In this document: positions 17,857 through 29,449 of the stretch, one piece after another
Layout of the letters: each line of letters begins with the position of its first letter
Numbering within the stretch: position 1 is the first letter of the stretch
NCBI GenBank assembly: GCA_016933835.1
Contig: JAFGAC010000194.1
Coordinates: 1-64,000, forward strand
DNA: 64,000 nt
Direction of reading: 5' to 3'
Source of the DNA: Clostridiales bacterium
GTDB taxonomy: Bacteria; Bacillota; Clostridia; Peptostreptococcales; Acidaminobacteraceae
Translations under genes and position numbers: made by a program
The notes under the pieces: model-generated
The model's input: only the letters and a program-made list of their open reading frames with translations
Told to the model about the DNA's origin: nothing
Databases searched by the model: none

Positions 17857-19352
17857 ATTATTTGTTTAAGAAAATTTATTTGATTTCAATTGTCATCTTG
17901 ATGTTTTTTTCGTTTTCAAGTTTTGCTGATGATGCAAGTTATGTTGACATTGGTTTGACTTTCAATAACGATTTATATAATAGTGGAACATTTTATGGCG
18001 ATGGATTTGAATTGAAAAAGGATGATCAAACATTAGCTATGCAATATTCTGCTATTGATTTTGAAGTTGAAAGCAATTATAGAATTCAAATTGGTGACAG
18101 TTATGATTGTTATTATGATCTTTTAGAAGCATTTCAAATTTTTGCTGCTATGGATATTCCGTTGAATTTAGGTTTTAATGGAAAATACCTGCTATATTCA
18201 AAATCTTTTGAACTTGAAAATGATGCAATCATATATAAAAATTATCTGTCGGAACTAACAAGTTTACCTGTAAAAATAATAACTCTTAATAATAAAATAA
18301 TATTGAAGAGTGATGACATTGATGTGGTTGTGTTAGATGACAATATATTTATTAAAAGCAAATCAGATAAATTTTCATATAGAGGAATTAATTATAGAGG
18401 GGATATAAAATTATACTTATACAATGAGCAAATAAGTGTGATCAATCATATCAAAATCAATGAATATTTATATGGGGTAGTGCCTAAAGAAATGACATAT
18501 GACTGGCCGTTGGAGGCGTTAAAAGCCCAAGCTGTAGTGGCTCGTTCCTATTTGGTGAAAAATATAGGTGCTTATGATATTTATGGATTTGATATATGTG
18601 GATCATTTACCTGTCAAGCATATGGTGGAATGGACGCAGAAAATATAATGACCAATAAGGCTGTCGATGATACTAATGGCAAAATTGTAACCTATGATGG
18701 CAATGTAATCGCAACATATTATCATTCAAATAGTGGTGGCTATACTGCAAATAGTGAAAATGTATGGTCGACAGCGCTGCCTTATTTAAAAGCGGTATAT
18801 GATCCTTATTCAATTGGAGAACCTTATTCATCGTGGTCATTGAAGTATACAGAGTCACAGTTGATTGACATCATTAGAAAAAATGGATACAATGGAAATT
18901 CAGTTTTAGATATCTCTGCTGATCAAAAGACATTCGATGGCAGAGTTCAAAAATTATCAATTCAGACTGATATAGATAAAATTGTATTGGACAAAGAAGA
19001 TGCTCGAAAATTTTTTGGATATACAGAACTTAAATCTATAGTTTATACAGTTCAATCTAATGATAAATTCACCATTATTTCGAAGGATACAACAGCGGAA
19101 TTAAATTTGGGGGGATTGAATGTGTTAACAAGCAATGGAGCACAGAAACTTAATGAGAGCCAATCAATAACCTTTAAAGGTAATGATTATGAAAGTACAA
19201 TGAATCAAGATGAAATACAATTTTCAATTGATGGAAAAGGCTGGGGACATGGAATAGGACTTAGCCAGTATGGTGCTAAGGTCATGGCTGAGAGAGGTTT
19301 TAACTATGAAGAAATCATTAAATTTTACTATACGAATGTAGAATTGAATTAG
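17853..19352 (+). CDS. spoIID: SpoIID/LytB domain protein
   Basis: A secreted or membrane-attached protein of 499 residues, with a signal peptide (about 1-25, ending FSSFA). The C-terminal two-thirds carry the SpoIID/LytB domain: [45 protein letters not shown] and the C-terminal [15 protein letters not shown]. In Bacillus and Clostridium SpoIID cleaves peptidoglycan glycan strands during engulfment. Some homologues modify the vegetative wall instead, so sporulation is suggested but not proven here. The start is a GTG overlapping the ruvB stop codon by 4 nt. The ruvAB-spoIID-queA order is common in Clostridia. Confidence 0.85.
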   Translation: MNYLFKKIYLISIVILMFFSFSSFADDASYVDIGLTFNNDLYNSGTFYGDGFELKKDDQTLAMQYSAIDFEVESNYRIQIGDSYDCYYDLLEAFQIFAAMDIPLNLGFNGKYLLYSKSFELENDAIIYKNYLSELTSLPVKIITLNNKIILKSDDIDVVVLDDNIFIKSKSDKFSYRGINYRGDIKLYLYNEQISVINHIKINEYLYGVVPKEMTYDWPLEALKAQAVVARSYLVKNIGAYDIYGFDICGSFTCQAYGGMDAENIMTNKAVDDTNGKIVTYDGNVIATYYHSNSGGYTANSENVWSTALPYLKAVYDPYSIGEPYSSWSLKYTESQLIDIIRKNGYNGNSVLDISADQKTFDGRVQKLSIQTDIDKIVLDKEDARKFFGYTELKSIVYTVQSNDKFTIISKDTTAELNLGGLNVLTSNGAQKLNESQSITFKGNDYESTMNQDEIQFSIDGKGWGHGIGLSQYGAKVMAERGFNYEEIIKFYYTNVELN

Positions 19353-19365
19353 GTGGGGAAAGAGT

Positions 19366-21517
<2,152 letters not shown>

Positions 21518-21557
21518 GTGTAAAATATAATAGAATTAAAAAATTAGGAGGTATTAC

Positions 21558-21839
21558 ATGACTGGAACATATGGTTCATTAATTTATCTTGTAGGTCTTT
21601 TTGCAATATTTTACTTTTTACTACTAAGACCTCAACAAAAGAAAAACAAACAATTGAAAGAATTGAGAGCTAGTTTGACTGTTGGCGATCAAATTACAAC
21701 AATTGGTGGATTGGTTGGAAAAATAATTAAAGTAAATGAAGATGATATTACAGTTGAAACTGGAGCAGACAAACTAAGAATGACTTTTAAAAAGTGGGCA
21801 GTTGGAACTGTAGAACATTCAACTGAAGACGCAGAATAA
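21558..21839 (+). CDS. yajC: preprotein translocase subunit YajC
   Basis: A small accessory protein of the Sec translocon, 93 residues: one membrane helix (about 5-23), RPQQKKNK just after it, and a short cytoplasmic beta domain with LTVGDQITTIGGLVGKI. It forms a complex with SecDF, whose genes lie 3 kb downstream, separated by sfsA and the SCIFF locus. A TATAAT at 21526-21531 could give it its own promoter. GGAGG precedes the ATG and a terminator follows the gene. Confidence 0.93.
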   Translation: MTGTYGSLIYLVGLFAIFYFLLLRPQQKKNKQLKELRASLTVGDQITTIGGLVGKIIKVNEDDITVETGADKLRMTFKKWAVGTVEHSTEDAE

Positions 21840-21846
21840 ATATAGG

Positions 21847-21876
21847 CGAAGATAGAATTCTATCTTCGTTTATTTT
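21847..21876 (+). terminator. Rho-independent terminator after yajC
   Basis: A 9-bp stem cgaagatag (21847-21855) with ctatcttcg (21860-21868), a 4-nt loop and a T-rich tail. Confidence 0.85.
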
Positions 21877-21890
21877 ATTAGGAGAATAAT

Positions 21891-22580
21891 GTGAAATTAA
21901 ACTATGAATGGGTAGAAGGCAAATTTATTGAAAAGATAAATCGATTTCTTGCATGGGTTGAAATTGATGGAATACTTTATAAGAGTCATATTCCGAATAC
22001 AGGTAGATTGAATGAATTATTATTTAAGGGAAACCAAATAGTGATGTCAACACATGATGATGAAAATAGAAAGACGAATTTTTCAATCCGATTTGCATAT
22101 AAAGATGGTGAATTATTTTCCATCGATTCTCAATTGCCTAACAAAATTGTTGAAGAAGCTTTGATTAATAAAAGCATTATATATTTCAGAAGTTATGATA
22201 GCATTAAAAGTGAAAAGAAAATATTAAATAGCCGATTTGATTTTTATCTGGAGGGAAAAGGCCAAAAACCTTGTTTCATCGAAGTAAAAGGTGTCACTTT
22301 AGAGAAAGATAAAATTGCATCTTTCCCAGATGCTCCTACAAAAAGAGGGATTCGTCATATAAAAGAATTGATTGAGCTTAAATATGAAGGCTTTCGCGTC
22401 GCTATTGTTTTTCTTGTTCAATTTGAAAATGCTAAAAGTTTTCATCCAAATTATAAAGATAAAGAATTTATAGATACTCTAATAGAGGGAAAGAATAAAG
22501 GTGTAGAAATATATGCCTATAGATGTTTTGTAAATCGCGATGAGGTGTTGATTGATATTGAAATACCCGTTGAAATATGA
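21891..22580 (+). CDS. sfsA: SfsA family DNA/RNA nuclease-like protein
   Basis: Matches the SfsA family: SHIPNTGRLNELL near residue 35, SRFDFYLE, the nuclease-like FIEVKGVTLE, FPDAPTKRGIRHIKEL and FLVQFENAKSFHPN. It has been described as a sugar fermentation stimulation protein in E. coli, and has an N-terminal OB-like domain and a PD-(D/E)XK-like core. Its cellular role is not settled. Length 229 residues. The start is a GTG 6 nt after AGGAG. It sits alone between the yajC terminator and the SCIFF promoter. Confidence 0.9.
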   Translation: MKLNYEWVEGKFIEKINRFLAWVEIDGILYKSHIPNTGRLNELLFKGNQIVMSTHDDENRKTNFSIRFAYKDGELFSIDSQLPNKIVEEALINKSIIYFRSYDSIKSEKKILNSRFDFYLEGKGQKPCFIEVKGVTLEKDKIASFPDAPTKRGIRHIKELIELKYEGFRVAIVFLVQFENAKSFHPNYKDKEFIDTLIEGKNKGVEIYAYRCFVNRDEVLIDIEIPVEI

Positions 22581-22634
22581 AAAACAAAAATGTTTATATT
22601 TTAAGATAAATTAAGTTATATCTTCGTTTATATA

Positions 22635-22663
22635 TTTATTTAATATTAATATTATGCTATAAT
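22635..22663 (+). promoter_or_regulatory. strong extended -10 promoter of the SCIFF gene
   Basis: TGCTATAAT at 22655-22663 is a perfect TATAAT with an upstream TG. A weak -35 (tttatt at 22635-22640) lies 17 bp before it. The region is very AT-rich, and AAAGGAGGGGG follows just before the peptide gene, as expected of a highly expressed small gene. Confidence 0.65.
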
Positions 22664-22688
22664 ATCAATGTTAAAAGGAGGGGGAAAT

Positions 22689-22829
22689 ATGAAACATATA
22701 AAAACTTTAACTAAAGGTTCATTCAATAGAGTGGCATCAACCATGGGTTGTGGCGAATGTCAAACTTCATGCCAGTCAGCTTGTAAAACATCATGTACTG
22801 TTGGAAACCAAGCATGCGAAAATAAATAG
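22689..22829 (+). CDS. scfA: SCIFF (six-cysteine) ribosomal peptide precursor
   Basis: A 46-residue peptide beginning MKHIKTLTKG and containing six cysteines at positions 21, 24, 28, 32, 36 and 43, in the pattern CGECQTSCQSACKTSCTVG. This is the near-invariant SCIFF ('six cysteines in forty-five') peptide of Clostridia. It is a substrate of the neighbouring radical SAM enzyme, which forms thioether bridges (ranthipeptide class). It has a strong ribosome site (AAAGGAGGGGG) and its own promoter, and a terminator-like hairpin separates it from the maturase. Proposed roles include cell signalling; none is established for this organism. Confidence 0.95.
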   Translation: MKHIKTLTKGSFNRVASTMGCGECQTSCQSACKTSCTVGNQACENK

Positions 22830-22842
22830 CAAATAGGTAATG

Positions 22843-22863
22843 GCAGCTTATCAGCTGCTTTTT
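22843..22863 (+). terminator. terminator/attenuator between scfA and scfB
   Basis: A 6-bp stem gcagct (22843-22848) with agctgc (22853-22858), a 4-nt loop and five T. It would let most transcripts end after the peptide gene and only some continue into the maturase gene. Confidence 0.7.
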
Positions 22864-22891
22864 CTATGTATAGATTAATAGGAGGGTGTTT

Positions 22892-24259
22892 ATGATACAT
22901 AAGTTTAATCAAGGTGGACTATATATTGTGCTTGATGTGAATAGCGGTGCTATACATGTTATAGATGAAATGGTATATGATATTCTGGATTATTATCCAA
23001 ACGTAAATCCACAGGAAGTTACTTCAAAGTTAAAAGATAAATATTTAGAGCAAAATATACTGGAAGCAATTGAAGATGTTGATTCATTGATAGCAGAAGG
23101 GTTCTTGTTTAGTCCAGATAAATATGAAAACAATATTCATTTTAAGAGTAGAAAGCCAGTATTGAAATCGATGTGTCTTCATGTAGCGCATGATTGCAAC
23201 TTGAGATGTGGTTATTGTTTTGCTTCACAAGGAGATTTTCAAGGAACAAGGTCTCTAATGAGTGCTGAGGTTGGTAAGAAAGCTTTGCTTTATTTAGCTC
23301 AAAATTCAGAAAACAGGTATAATCTAGAAGTAGATTTTTTTGGTGGTGAACCGCTGATGAATTTTGAAGTTGTAAAAGAAGTTGCTGAATATGGTAAAAA
23401 TATCGAAAAGCTTTATAATAAGAATTTCAGATATACAATCACAACGAATGGAATGTTGCTGACTGATGAAATTACAGATTATATCAATGAACATATGGAT
23501 AATGTAGTTATGAGTTTAGATGGTACAAAAGAAACAAACGATAAAATGCGCCCGAGAGTAGGCGGAGGTGGATCTTATGATATCATCGTTCCTAAATTTC
23601 AGAATCTTGTATCTAAAAGAGGTGACAAGGATTATTTCATAAGAGGAACTTTTACAAAATTGAATTTAGATTTCGCAAAAGATATTAAACACTTTGCTGA
23701 ATTGGGATTTAAAAGTACATCAATGGAACCTGTTGTTTCAGAACCAGGACTCCCTTATACAATTGATGAATCAGATCTGCCGATAATCAACAAGCAATAT
23801 GACGATCTTGCTGAAGAAATGTTGTCACGTCATGGAAGTAAAGAAGATTTTGGGTTTTTCCATTTTAATATTGATTTAGAGCAAGGACCTTGTATTATTA
23901 AAAGATTGTCAGGATGTGGTGCAGGATCAGAATATATTGCAGTTACACCTGAAGGAGATATCTATCCATGCCATCAATTTGTCGGTCAAGAAGAAATGAA
24001 GATGGGAAGTATTTTGGACAAATCATGGGATAATGAAATGAGCACCATGTTTAAAAATGCTCATGTTTACAACAAGCCTTCATGCAAAAGCTGTTGGGCA
24101 AGATTTTATTGCAGTGGAGGTTGTCATGCAAATGCATATAACTTCAATGGTGATATCAATGTTCCTTATGAAATAGGGTGTAAGTTAGAGAAAAAAAGAT
24201 TGGAGACATCTATCTACATGCAGGCAAAAATTATGTTGATGGAGGGGAATGATGATTAG
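22892..24259 (+). CDS. scfB: SCIFF maturase, radical SAM/SPASM thioether synthase
   Basis: Forms thioether cross-links in the SCIFF peptide. Domains in order: an N-terminal peptide-recognition region (about 1-85), a radical SAM core with CNLRCGYC (about residues 101-108) and FFGGEPL, and a C-terminal SPASM domain with many cysteines (SGCGAGSEYIAVTPEG, CHQF, CKSCWARFYCSGGCH) for auxiliary Fe-S clusters. About 455 residues, as usual for the family. The ATG at 22892 is 5 nt after GGAGGG; an in-frame GTG at 22886 lies inside that ribosome site. The gene lies just after scfA and overlaps the next gene by 8 nt. Confidence 0.95.
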   Translation: MIHKFNQGGLYIVLDVNSGAIHVIDEMVYDILDYYPNVNPQEVTSKLKDKYLEQNILEAIEDVDSLIAEGFLFSPDKYENNIHFKSRKPVLKSMCLHVAHDCNLRCGYCFASQGDFQGTRSLMSAEVGKKALLYLAQNSENRYNLEVDFFGGEPLMNFEVVKEVAEYGKNIEKLYNKNFRYTITTNGMLLTDEITDYINEHMDNVVMSLDGTKETNDKMRPRVGGGGSYDIIVPKFQNLVSKRGDKDYFIRGTFTKLNLDFAKDIKHFAELGFKSTSMEPVVSEPGLPYTIDESDLPIINKQYDDLAEEMLSRHGSKEDFGFFHFNIDLEQGPCIIKRLSGCGAGSEYIAVTPEGDIYPCHQFVGQEEMKMGSILDKSWDNEMSTMFKNAHVYNKPSCKSCWARFYCSGGCHANAYNFNGDINVPYEIGCKLEKKRLETSIYMQAKIMLMEGNDD

Positions 24260-24749
24260 AAAATTCAAAGATTTTCAACCGATTGTTGACGAAGAAGCAT
24301 TTATTGCTGAGACAGCAGTCGTTATTGGTCAAGTTGAAATAAAAAAAGATGCAAACATCTGGTTTAATGCTGTTATACGTGGCGATGTAAATAAAGTCAC
24401 TATTGGAGAAAGAACCAATATACAGGATTTGACAATGATACATGTGGCTGATGATTTTGAAACTAATATTGGTGATGATGTTACAATCGGGCATAAGGCA
24501 ATGATTCATGGATGCACAATAAGCAACGGATGTCTCATTGGTATGGGTGCGATAGTATTAGATGGTGCATTTATAGAAGAAAATGTTATAATAGGTGCAG
24601 GTTCATTAGTTACACAGGGGAAAAGGATTCCTAGAAACTCTCTGGTTTTAGGTTCTCCAGGTAAAGTTGTTAGACAAATAACTGATGATGAATTGAAGTA
24701 TTTCAAAGTTTCCGCTGAAGAATACGTTAAGCTTTCAAAAGAATATTAA
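24252..24749 (+). CDS. gamma-class carbonic anhydrase-like hexapeptide protein
   Basis: A left-handed beta-helix protein of 165 residues with isoleucine-rich hexapeptide repeats. The metal-binding histidines of the gamma-carbonic anhydrase family are present in MIHVADD and IGHKAMIHGC. It probably forms trimers in the cytoplasm. Many relatives (YrdA, PaaY) have weak or no anhydrase activity, so catalysis is not certain. The start at 24252 is 4 nt after GGAGGGG; the ATG at 24249 is too close. It overlaps scfB and precedes secD by 14 nt, so it may be co-transcribed with both. Confidence 0.88.
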   Translation: MIRKFKDFQPIVDEEAFIAETAVVIGQVEIKKDANIWFNAVIRGDVNKVTIGERTNIQDLTMIHVADDFETNIGDDVTIGHKAMIHGCTISNGCLIGMGAIVLDGAFIEENVIIGAGSLVTQGKRIPRNSLVLGSPGKVVRQITDDELKYFKVSAEEYVKLSKEY

Positions 24750-24763
24750 ATGGGGGTTATATT

Positions 24764-26053
24764 ATGATGAGAAATGGAAAGTTATTCTCAATCATTGCCT
24801 TAGTTATTATTGCAATCTTTGCATATACGGCAGTGTATGGCTTAGGTCCAATAAAATCAGTTTCTGAAAGCATCAAACTTGGTCTTGATATTGAGGGTGG
24901 TGTTGTTGTCGTTTATGAAGCACAGACAGAAGCAACAGGTGATGATTTAGCAAAAATTATGACACAAACTAAAGGAGTTCTAGCCAAGAGAGTCGATCAA
25001 TTGGGTTTAACTGAACCTAATATTGCAATTCAAGGGGATGACAGAATCAGAATTGAGTTGCCTGGTGTCAAAAATGTTCAAGAAGCTGTTGATTTAATTG
25101 GAAAAACTGCACAGTTGAAATTTGTGAGAGTACTTGAAGATTCATTTGCTTACCCAGAAATGACGATAAATGATTTTAAAGGCGAGTTGATTTTAACTGG
25201 TGAGAATGTTAAAGATGCAGGTATCTCATCTGATCAGTACGGTAATCCGGCAGTATCATTAGAATTTGACAGTGAGGGCACTGTGTTATTTAGAGATGCG
25301 ACAATTGCTGTTGTAAATTATACAGCTAAAAAAGGTCAGATAGCAATATTGCTTGATGATATAGTTATATCGGCACCTGCGACAGACGAAATTATTCCAA
25401 GTGGTCAGGCAATTATCTCGGGAAGTTTTGATTTTCAATACGCACAAGATCTTTCTTCACTAATTCGTGGAGGTGCTCTTCCTGTTAATTTAACGGAAGT
25501 TCAAACTTCTTTGATTGGGCCGACACTAGGTAAAGATGCTTTGCAATACAGTGTTTATGCTGCAGGAATAGGATTTGCACTTGTTGTGTTATTTATGATT
25601 GGCTATTACAGACTTCCAGGAGTAATTGCGAGTTTAACGTTAGTACTTTACTCATCAATAGTAATGTTTATACTTGTAGGTTTAAATGCAACATTGACTT
25701 TGCCGGGAATGGCAGGTCTTGTATTATCTGTCGGCATGGCGGTTGATGCCAATGTCATTATCTATGAGAGAATAAAAGAAGAAATAAAATTAGGTAAAAC
25801 CATCCGAGCATCTATTGACTCTGGGTTTAAACGTGCACTTCGCACGATAATGGATTCTAATGTTACAACGTTGATAGCAGCAGTAGTATTGTATTACTTT
25901 GGAGAAGGACCTATTCAGGGCTTCGCAGTTACATTGATGATAGGTATTGGAACAAGTATGTTCACTGCTATTGTTATTACAAGACTATTCCTCAAAAATA
26001 TTGCGTTGATTAAAGCGTTCAACAATAAAAAATTATTCGGTGTAAAGGGGTGA
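24764..26053 (+). CDS. secD: protein translocase subunit SecD
   Basis: Membrane component that uses the proton gradient to assist late stages of Sec export. 429 residues: an N-terminal helix (about 8-28), a large external P1 domain with GLDIEGGVVVVYE and RVDQLGLTEPNIAIQG, then five helices from about residue 250 with GMAVDANVIIYERIKEE and RTIMDSNVTT. It is shorter than E. coli SecD, as is usual in Clostridia. TGGGGG precedes the ATG. secF follows after 4 nt. Confidence 0.95.
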   Translation: MMRNGKLFSIIALVIIAIFAYTAVYGLGPIKSVSESIKLGLDIEGGVVVVYEAQTEATGDDLAKIMTQTKGVLAKRVDQLGLTEPNIAIQGDDRIRIELPGVKNVQEAVDLIGKTAQLKFVRVLEDSFAYPEMTINDFKGELILTGENVKDAGISSDQYGNPAVSLEFDSEGTVLFRDATIAVVNYTAKKGQIAILLDDIVISAPATDEIIPSGQAIISGSFDFQYAQDLSSLIRGGALPVNLTEVQTSLIGPTLGKDALQYSVYAAGIGFALVVLFMIGYYRLPGVIASLTLVLYSSIVMFILVGLNATLTLPGMAGLVLSVGMAVDANVIIYERIKEEIKLGKTIRASIDSGFKRALRTIMDSNVTTLIAAVVLYYFGEGPIQGFAVTLMIGIGTSMFTAIVITRLFLKNIALIKAFNNKKLFGVKG

Positions 26054-26057
26054 TAAA

Positions 26058-26936
26058 ATGAAATTTGCTAAGAACCTTAAAATTTGGAGTCTGATTTCAT
26101 TATCTATCATCGTAATCGGACTTGTAATGGCTATGGTAAATGGTGTTAATCTTGGAATAGATTTTACAGGCGGTACAATGATGCACTTTGAAATGAATCA
26201 AGTAGTTGAAGTGGATCAAGTAAAAGATGCAATTGCGCAATATAATATCAATCCTGATATTATACATGCGGGTGTTGGTAAAACAGAGATAATTGTCAAA
26301 ACAAAGGAATCTCTTGATAATACTCAGAGAGTTGAAATATTCAACACATTAAAAACAGAGTTCAATTTGAATGATGATTCATTTTTAGAAGCTGCTCAAT
26401 TTGGTCCGACAATAGGGGCTGAAATTCAAAGCAAAGCATTGACATCTATTCTAATTGCTTCAATTGGTATGTTGATATACATTACGCTTAGATTTGAAAT
26501 AATTTACGGTATTTCATCAATCATCGCATTGATTCATGATGTGCTAATTTTATTAGCAGTTTATTCTATTTTCAATATTCCAATCAATTCATCATTTATT
26601 GCTGCAGTTCTTACGATAGTTGGATATTCTATCAATGATACAATTGTTGTTTTTGACCGTGTTAGAGAAAATGTTAAATTGATGAAAAAAAGCACCTATT
26701 CAGAAATCGCAGATACAAGTATCAGACAAACGCTTACACGAAGCATCAACACTTCATTTACTACACTTCTAGTTATAGGAAGTTTATATGTTTTAGGGGT
26801 AGATTCTATTAGAGAGTTCGCGTTTCCTCTCATGACGGGCATTATTGTAGGAACGTATTCTTCAATTTTCATAGCAAGTCCTATTTGGGCTACAATAAAA
26901 GATCGTTCTAAAAAAGTTAGTTACAAGAAAGCGTAG
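26058..26936 (+). CDS. secF: protein translocase subunit SecF
   Basis: Partner of SecD, 292 residues: one N-terminal helix, an external domain with NLGIDFTGGTMMHFEM, and five C-terminal helices with SINDTIVVFDRVREN and RSINTSFTTLLVI. All family landmarks are intact. It is co-transcribed with secD, with AAGGGGTGATAAA before its ATG. Confidence 0.95.
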   Translation: MKFAKNLKIWSLISLSIIVIGLVMAMVNGVNLGIDFTGGTMMHFEMNQVVEVDQVKDAIAQYNINPDIIHAGVGKTEIIVKTKESLDNTQRVEIFNTLKTEFNLNDDSFLEAAQFGPTIGAEIQSKALTSILIASIGMLIYITLRFEIIYGISSIIALIHDVLILLAVYSIFNIPINSSFIAAVLTIVGYSINDTIVVFDRVRENVKLMKKSTYSEIADTSIRQTLTRSINTSFTTLLVIGSLYVLGVDSIREFAFPLMTGIIVGTYSSIFIASPIWATIKDRSKKVSYKKA

Positions 26937-26945
26937 GTGAATAAA

Positions 26946-27305
26946 ATGCAAATTACGTTTATCTTATCAATGATGTTTGCTGTAATTATTTCAGTCTTTG
27001 CACTGGCCAATTCGGCACCTGTAACAATCAGTTTCATATTTACAACTTTTGAATTGTCACAAGCTGTTGTTATATTGGTTTCAGCAGTAATCGGAGCTGT
27101 TGTTGTATTTTTCCTGAATCTGTTTTCAAAAGCAAAATCAGCCATGAAAACAAAAGGTTTAACAAAACAGGCAAAAGAAATGGAATCAAAATTTCAGACT
27201 TGTCAAACACAACTTCAAACATGTCAGACACAACTTGAGTTGTATAAAAAAAATGAACTTGATTTGAATGAAAAAAAGAATGAGAACAGTGAAACGGTGA
27301 AATAA
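26946..27305 (+). CDS. LapA-domain (DUF1049) small membrane protein
   Basis: A 119-residue protein with two membrane helices (about 3-25 and 38-62), the FALANSAPVTISFIF segment typical of LapA domains, and a hydrophilic, coiled-coil-prone tail. The tail contains a 7-residue duplication of the type TCQTQL-Q/E. LapA/LapB in Enterobacteria act in lipopolysaccharide control; Gram-positive homologues have no known role. The ATG at 26946 is 5 nt after AGGTGA; the GTG at 26937 lies inside that site. It follows secF closely and overlaps recJ by 1 nt. Confidence 0.75.
   Translation: MQITFILSMMFAVIISVFALANSAPVTISFIFTTFELSQAVVILVSAVIGAVVVFFLNLFSKAKSAMKTKGLTKQAKEMESKFQTCQTQLQTCQTQLELYKKNELDLNEKKNENSETVK
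27198..27239 (+). repeat. two tandem 21-bp units inside the LapA-domain gene
   Basis: Units 27198-27218 and 27219-27239 differ at only a few bases and encode TCQTQLQ and TCQTQLE. The repeat extends a helical, Cys- and Gln-rich tail. Confidence 0.8.
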
Positions 27306-29449
27306 TGAATTTCCACAAAAATATTTGGATAGAAAAAAAAATAAATCAAAGCACGTCTAAAAATTTGGCCCAAGAATTGGGCCTGTTTTTGCCTGTAAGT
27401 GATATTTTAGTCAGCAAGAATATTCTGAGTAGCCAGTCTGCTGAAAAGTTTCTATATCCTAAGTATCAAGATTTAGAAGTGATGAAATTATTTACAGGTA
27501 TTGATGATGCAGCACTGTTGATAAAACGAAGTATAGAAGAAAATAAAAGAATAATGATTTATGGTGATTATGATGTTGACGGCATTACAAGTACAGTTAT
27601 TTTGTATGATTACTTAAGTAAATCATGTGATAATGTTAAATATTTTGTACCAAACAGACATGATGATGGATATGGACTCAATAGAGAAGCGCTAGATACA
27701 ATTATTGATGATTTTGATGTGCTTATAACTGTGGATTGTGGTATTACTTCTGTTTCAGAAGTTGAGTATCTGCTTTCTCGGGATAAAGTGATAATAATTA
27801 CAGATCATCATGAACCTAAGGAATCGGTACCGCGAACCTTACTTGTCAATCCAAAATTAGACATGGATTCATTTCAATATTATGCAGGTGTAGGTGTCGT
27901 CTATAGACTGCTGCAGGAACTTTCGAAACTTGATGGAATCACTTTAGATACTGATTATTTGGTTTTTGCAGCACTTGGTACAATTGCAGATTTGATGCCT
28001 CTTATTGAAGACAATCGAACAATCGTAAAATTGGGTCTTGAAAGCATGCCCGAACTTAAGAACATTGGGCTCAAATCTTTGATTGAACATTCTAATTTAA
28101 AGTTGATTAATATTACTGCTGGAGATATTGCTTTTAAAATTGCGCCAAAGATCAATGCTTCAGGTCGCTTGACTTCTGCAATGGCAGCGATTGAATTGTT
28201 TTTGACAAAAGATGTTGAACGAGCTGATAATATTGCCACAGAGCTTGGCATCCTCAATGAAGAAAGAAAAAAAATAGAGATTGAAAGGCTTGAAGATGCA
28301 AAAAAACAAGTAGATTCAAATGACGCCTGCATTATAGTTAAAAATAAAGATTGGAATGACGGTGTTATAGGAATAGTTGCATCTCGATTGACTGAATTCT
28401 ATAGAAAACCAGCTATTGTATTTACTCAAAATGGAAGAATATTAAAAGGTTCAGGAAGAAGCATTGGGGAGTTTAATCTTCTTGAAGCACTGGATTCAAC
28501 TAACGAGTATATATCTAAATATGGCGGGCATCAATATGCTGCTGGTTTGAGTCTTGAAGCTGATCAATTTGAAAATTTTAAACAATCCTTGAACAGCCAC
28601 ACCAAAAATTTTCTAAAATACGAAGACCGACTTATTAAATTGACTTATACAAGTGATATTGGATCAAAAATGATCAATAGAAATTTTCTTGATCAAATAA
28701 ATTTGCTTTCACCTTTTGGAATAGGAAACAGTAAACCGATGTTTCTAATCAAGAATGTACAAGTAGACAATACCAAGTTGATGGGGAAAAGCGCAGATCA
28801 TCTGAAAATGCATTTGAATATTGACAACCGAGTTGTTGATGGCATCATGTTCAATGCTAAAGAAGAATATAAAAAAGTTAAAAAAGGTGATAAAATTGAT
28901 ATTATTGCTACTTTAGACAAGAATATTTTTTTGGGGATAGAATATATTAATCTATATATAAAAGATTTTAAAAAAACAAATGATAATTCTGTTGATATCA
29001 ATCAAATTATAGCTATTGTAAATAATTATCATCAAATTAAGAATAAAGAAAATAATATATATATAAATCTTATATTGAATAATATTAAAAATACGAATAA
29101 ACTAGGGTATGCGGATAAAATCTTTAATGAAAAATCACTTAAGAATTTTATTGTTGAAAATTTACCTGTTAGAGAAAATTTAGTTCGAAACTATAACTTG
29201 CTATTAAATAAAAAAGAAGTTAATATTCAAAAATTTTTTTTAGATTTAGAAAAAATCAGAATAGATTTATTGCTGATTTTCAGTTTTCTAATTTTTGAAG
29301 AGTTAGGTTTTGCAGTTGTTAGTGAAAAAGATAATTATTTTATAATTAAAATGATGGATCATAATGTCAATAAAAAAATGAATCTTAATGATTCAGTAAT
29401 TTATAGAAATATTAATAAAATTAAGGAGGACTGGAATGAATTTAGATAG
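27305..29449 (+). CDS. recJ: single-stranded-DNA 5'-3' exonuclease RecJ
   Basis: Degrades single-stranded DNA from the 5' end in recombination and mismatch repair. The DHH phosphoesterase motifs are visible: IYGDYDVDGITST, TVDCGIT, ITDHHEP and LGTIADLMPL; the DHHA1 domain contains GIVASRLTEFYRKPAIV and GSGRSIGEFNLLEAL with SKYGGHQYAAG; an OB-like domain follows (about 460-560). The C-terminal 150 residues are unusually rich in Asn, Lys and Ile and match no motif I recognise, apart from being an extension common in longer Firmicutes RecJ proteins. 714 residues. It starts on the last base of the previous stop and overlaps apt by 14 nt. Confidence 0.95.
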   Translation: MNFHKNIWIEKKINQSTSKNLAQELGLFLPVSDILVSKNILSSQSAEKFLYPKYQDLEVMKLFTGIDDAALLIKRSIEENKRIMIYGDYDVDGITSTVILYDYLSKSCDNVKYFVPNRHDDGYGLNREALDTIIDDFDVLITVDCGITSVSEVEYLLSRDKVIIITDHHEPKESVPRTLLVNPKLDMDSFQYYAGVGVVYRLLQELSKLDGITLDTDYLVFAALGTIADLMPLIEDNRTIVKLGLESMPELKNIGLKSLIEHSNLKLINITAGDIAFKIAPKINASGRLTSAMAAIELFLTKDVERADNIATELGILNEERKKIEIERLEDAKKQVDSNDACIIVKNKDWNDGVIGIVASRLTEFYRKPAIVFTQNGRILKGSGRSIGEFNLLEALDSTNEYISKYGGHQYAAGLSLEADQFENFKQSLNSHTKNFLKYEDRLIKLTYTSDIGSKMINRNFLDQINLLSPFGIGNSKPMFLIKNVQVDNTKLMGKSADHLKMHLNIDNRVVDGIMFNAKEEYKKVKKGDKIDIIATLDKNIFLGIEYINLYIKDFKKTNDNSVDINQIIAIVNNYHQIKNKENNIYINLILNNIKNTNKLGYADKIFNEKSLKNFIVENLPVRENLVRNYNLLLNKKEVNIQKFFLDLEKIRIDLLLIFSFLIFEELGFAVVSEKDNYFIIKMMDHNVNKKMNLNDSVIYRNINKIKEDWNEFR

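Noticed and set aside
27198-27239. CRISPR-like or regulatory direct repeat
   Set aside because: There are only two 21-bp units, in frame inside a coding region, so this is a coding duplication.
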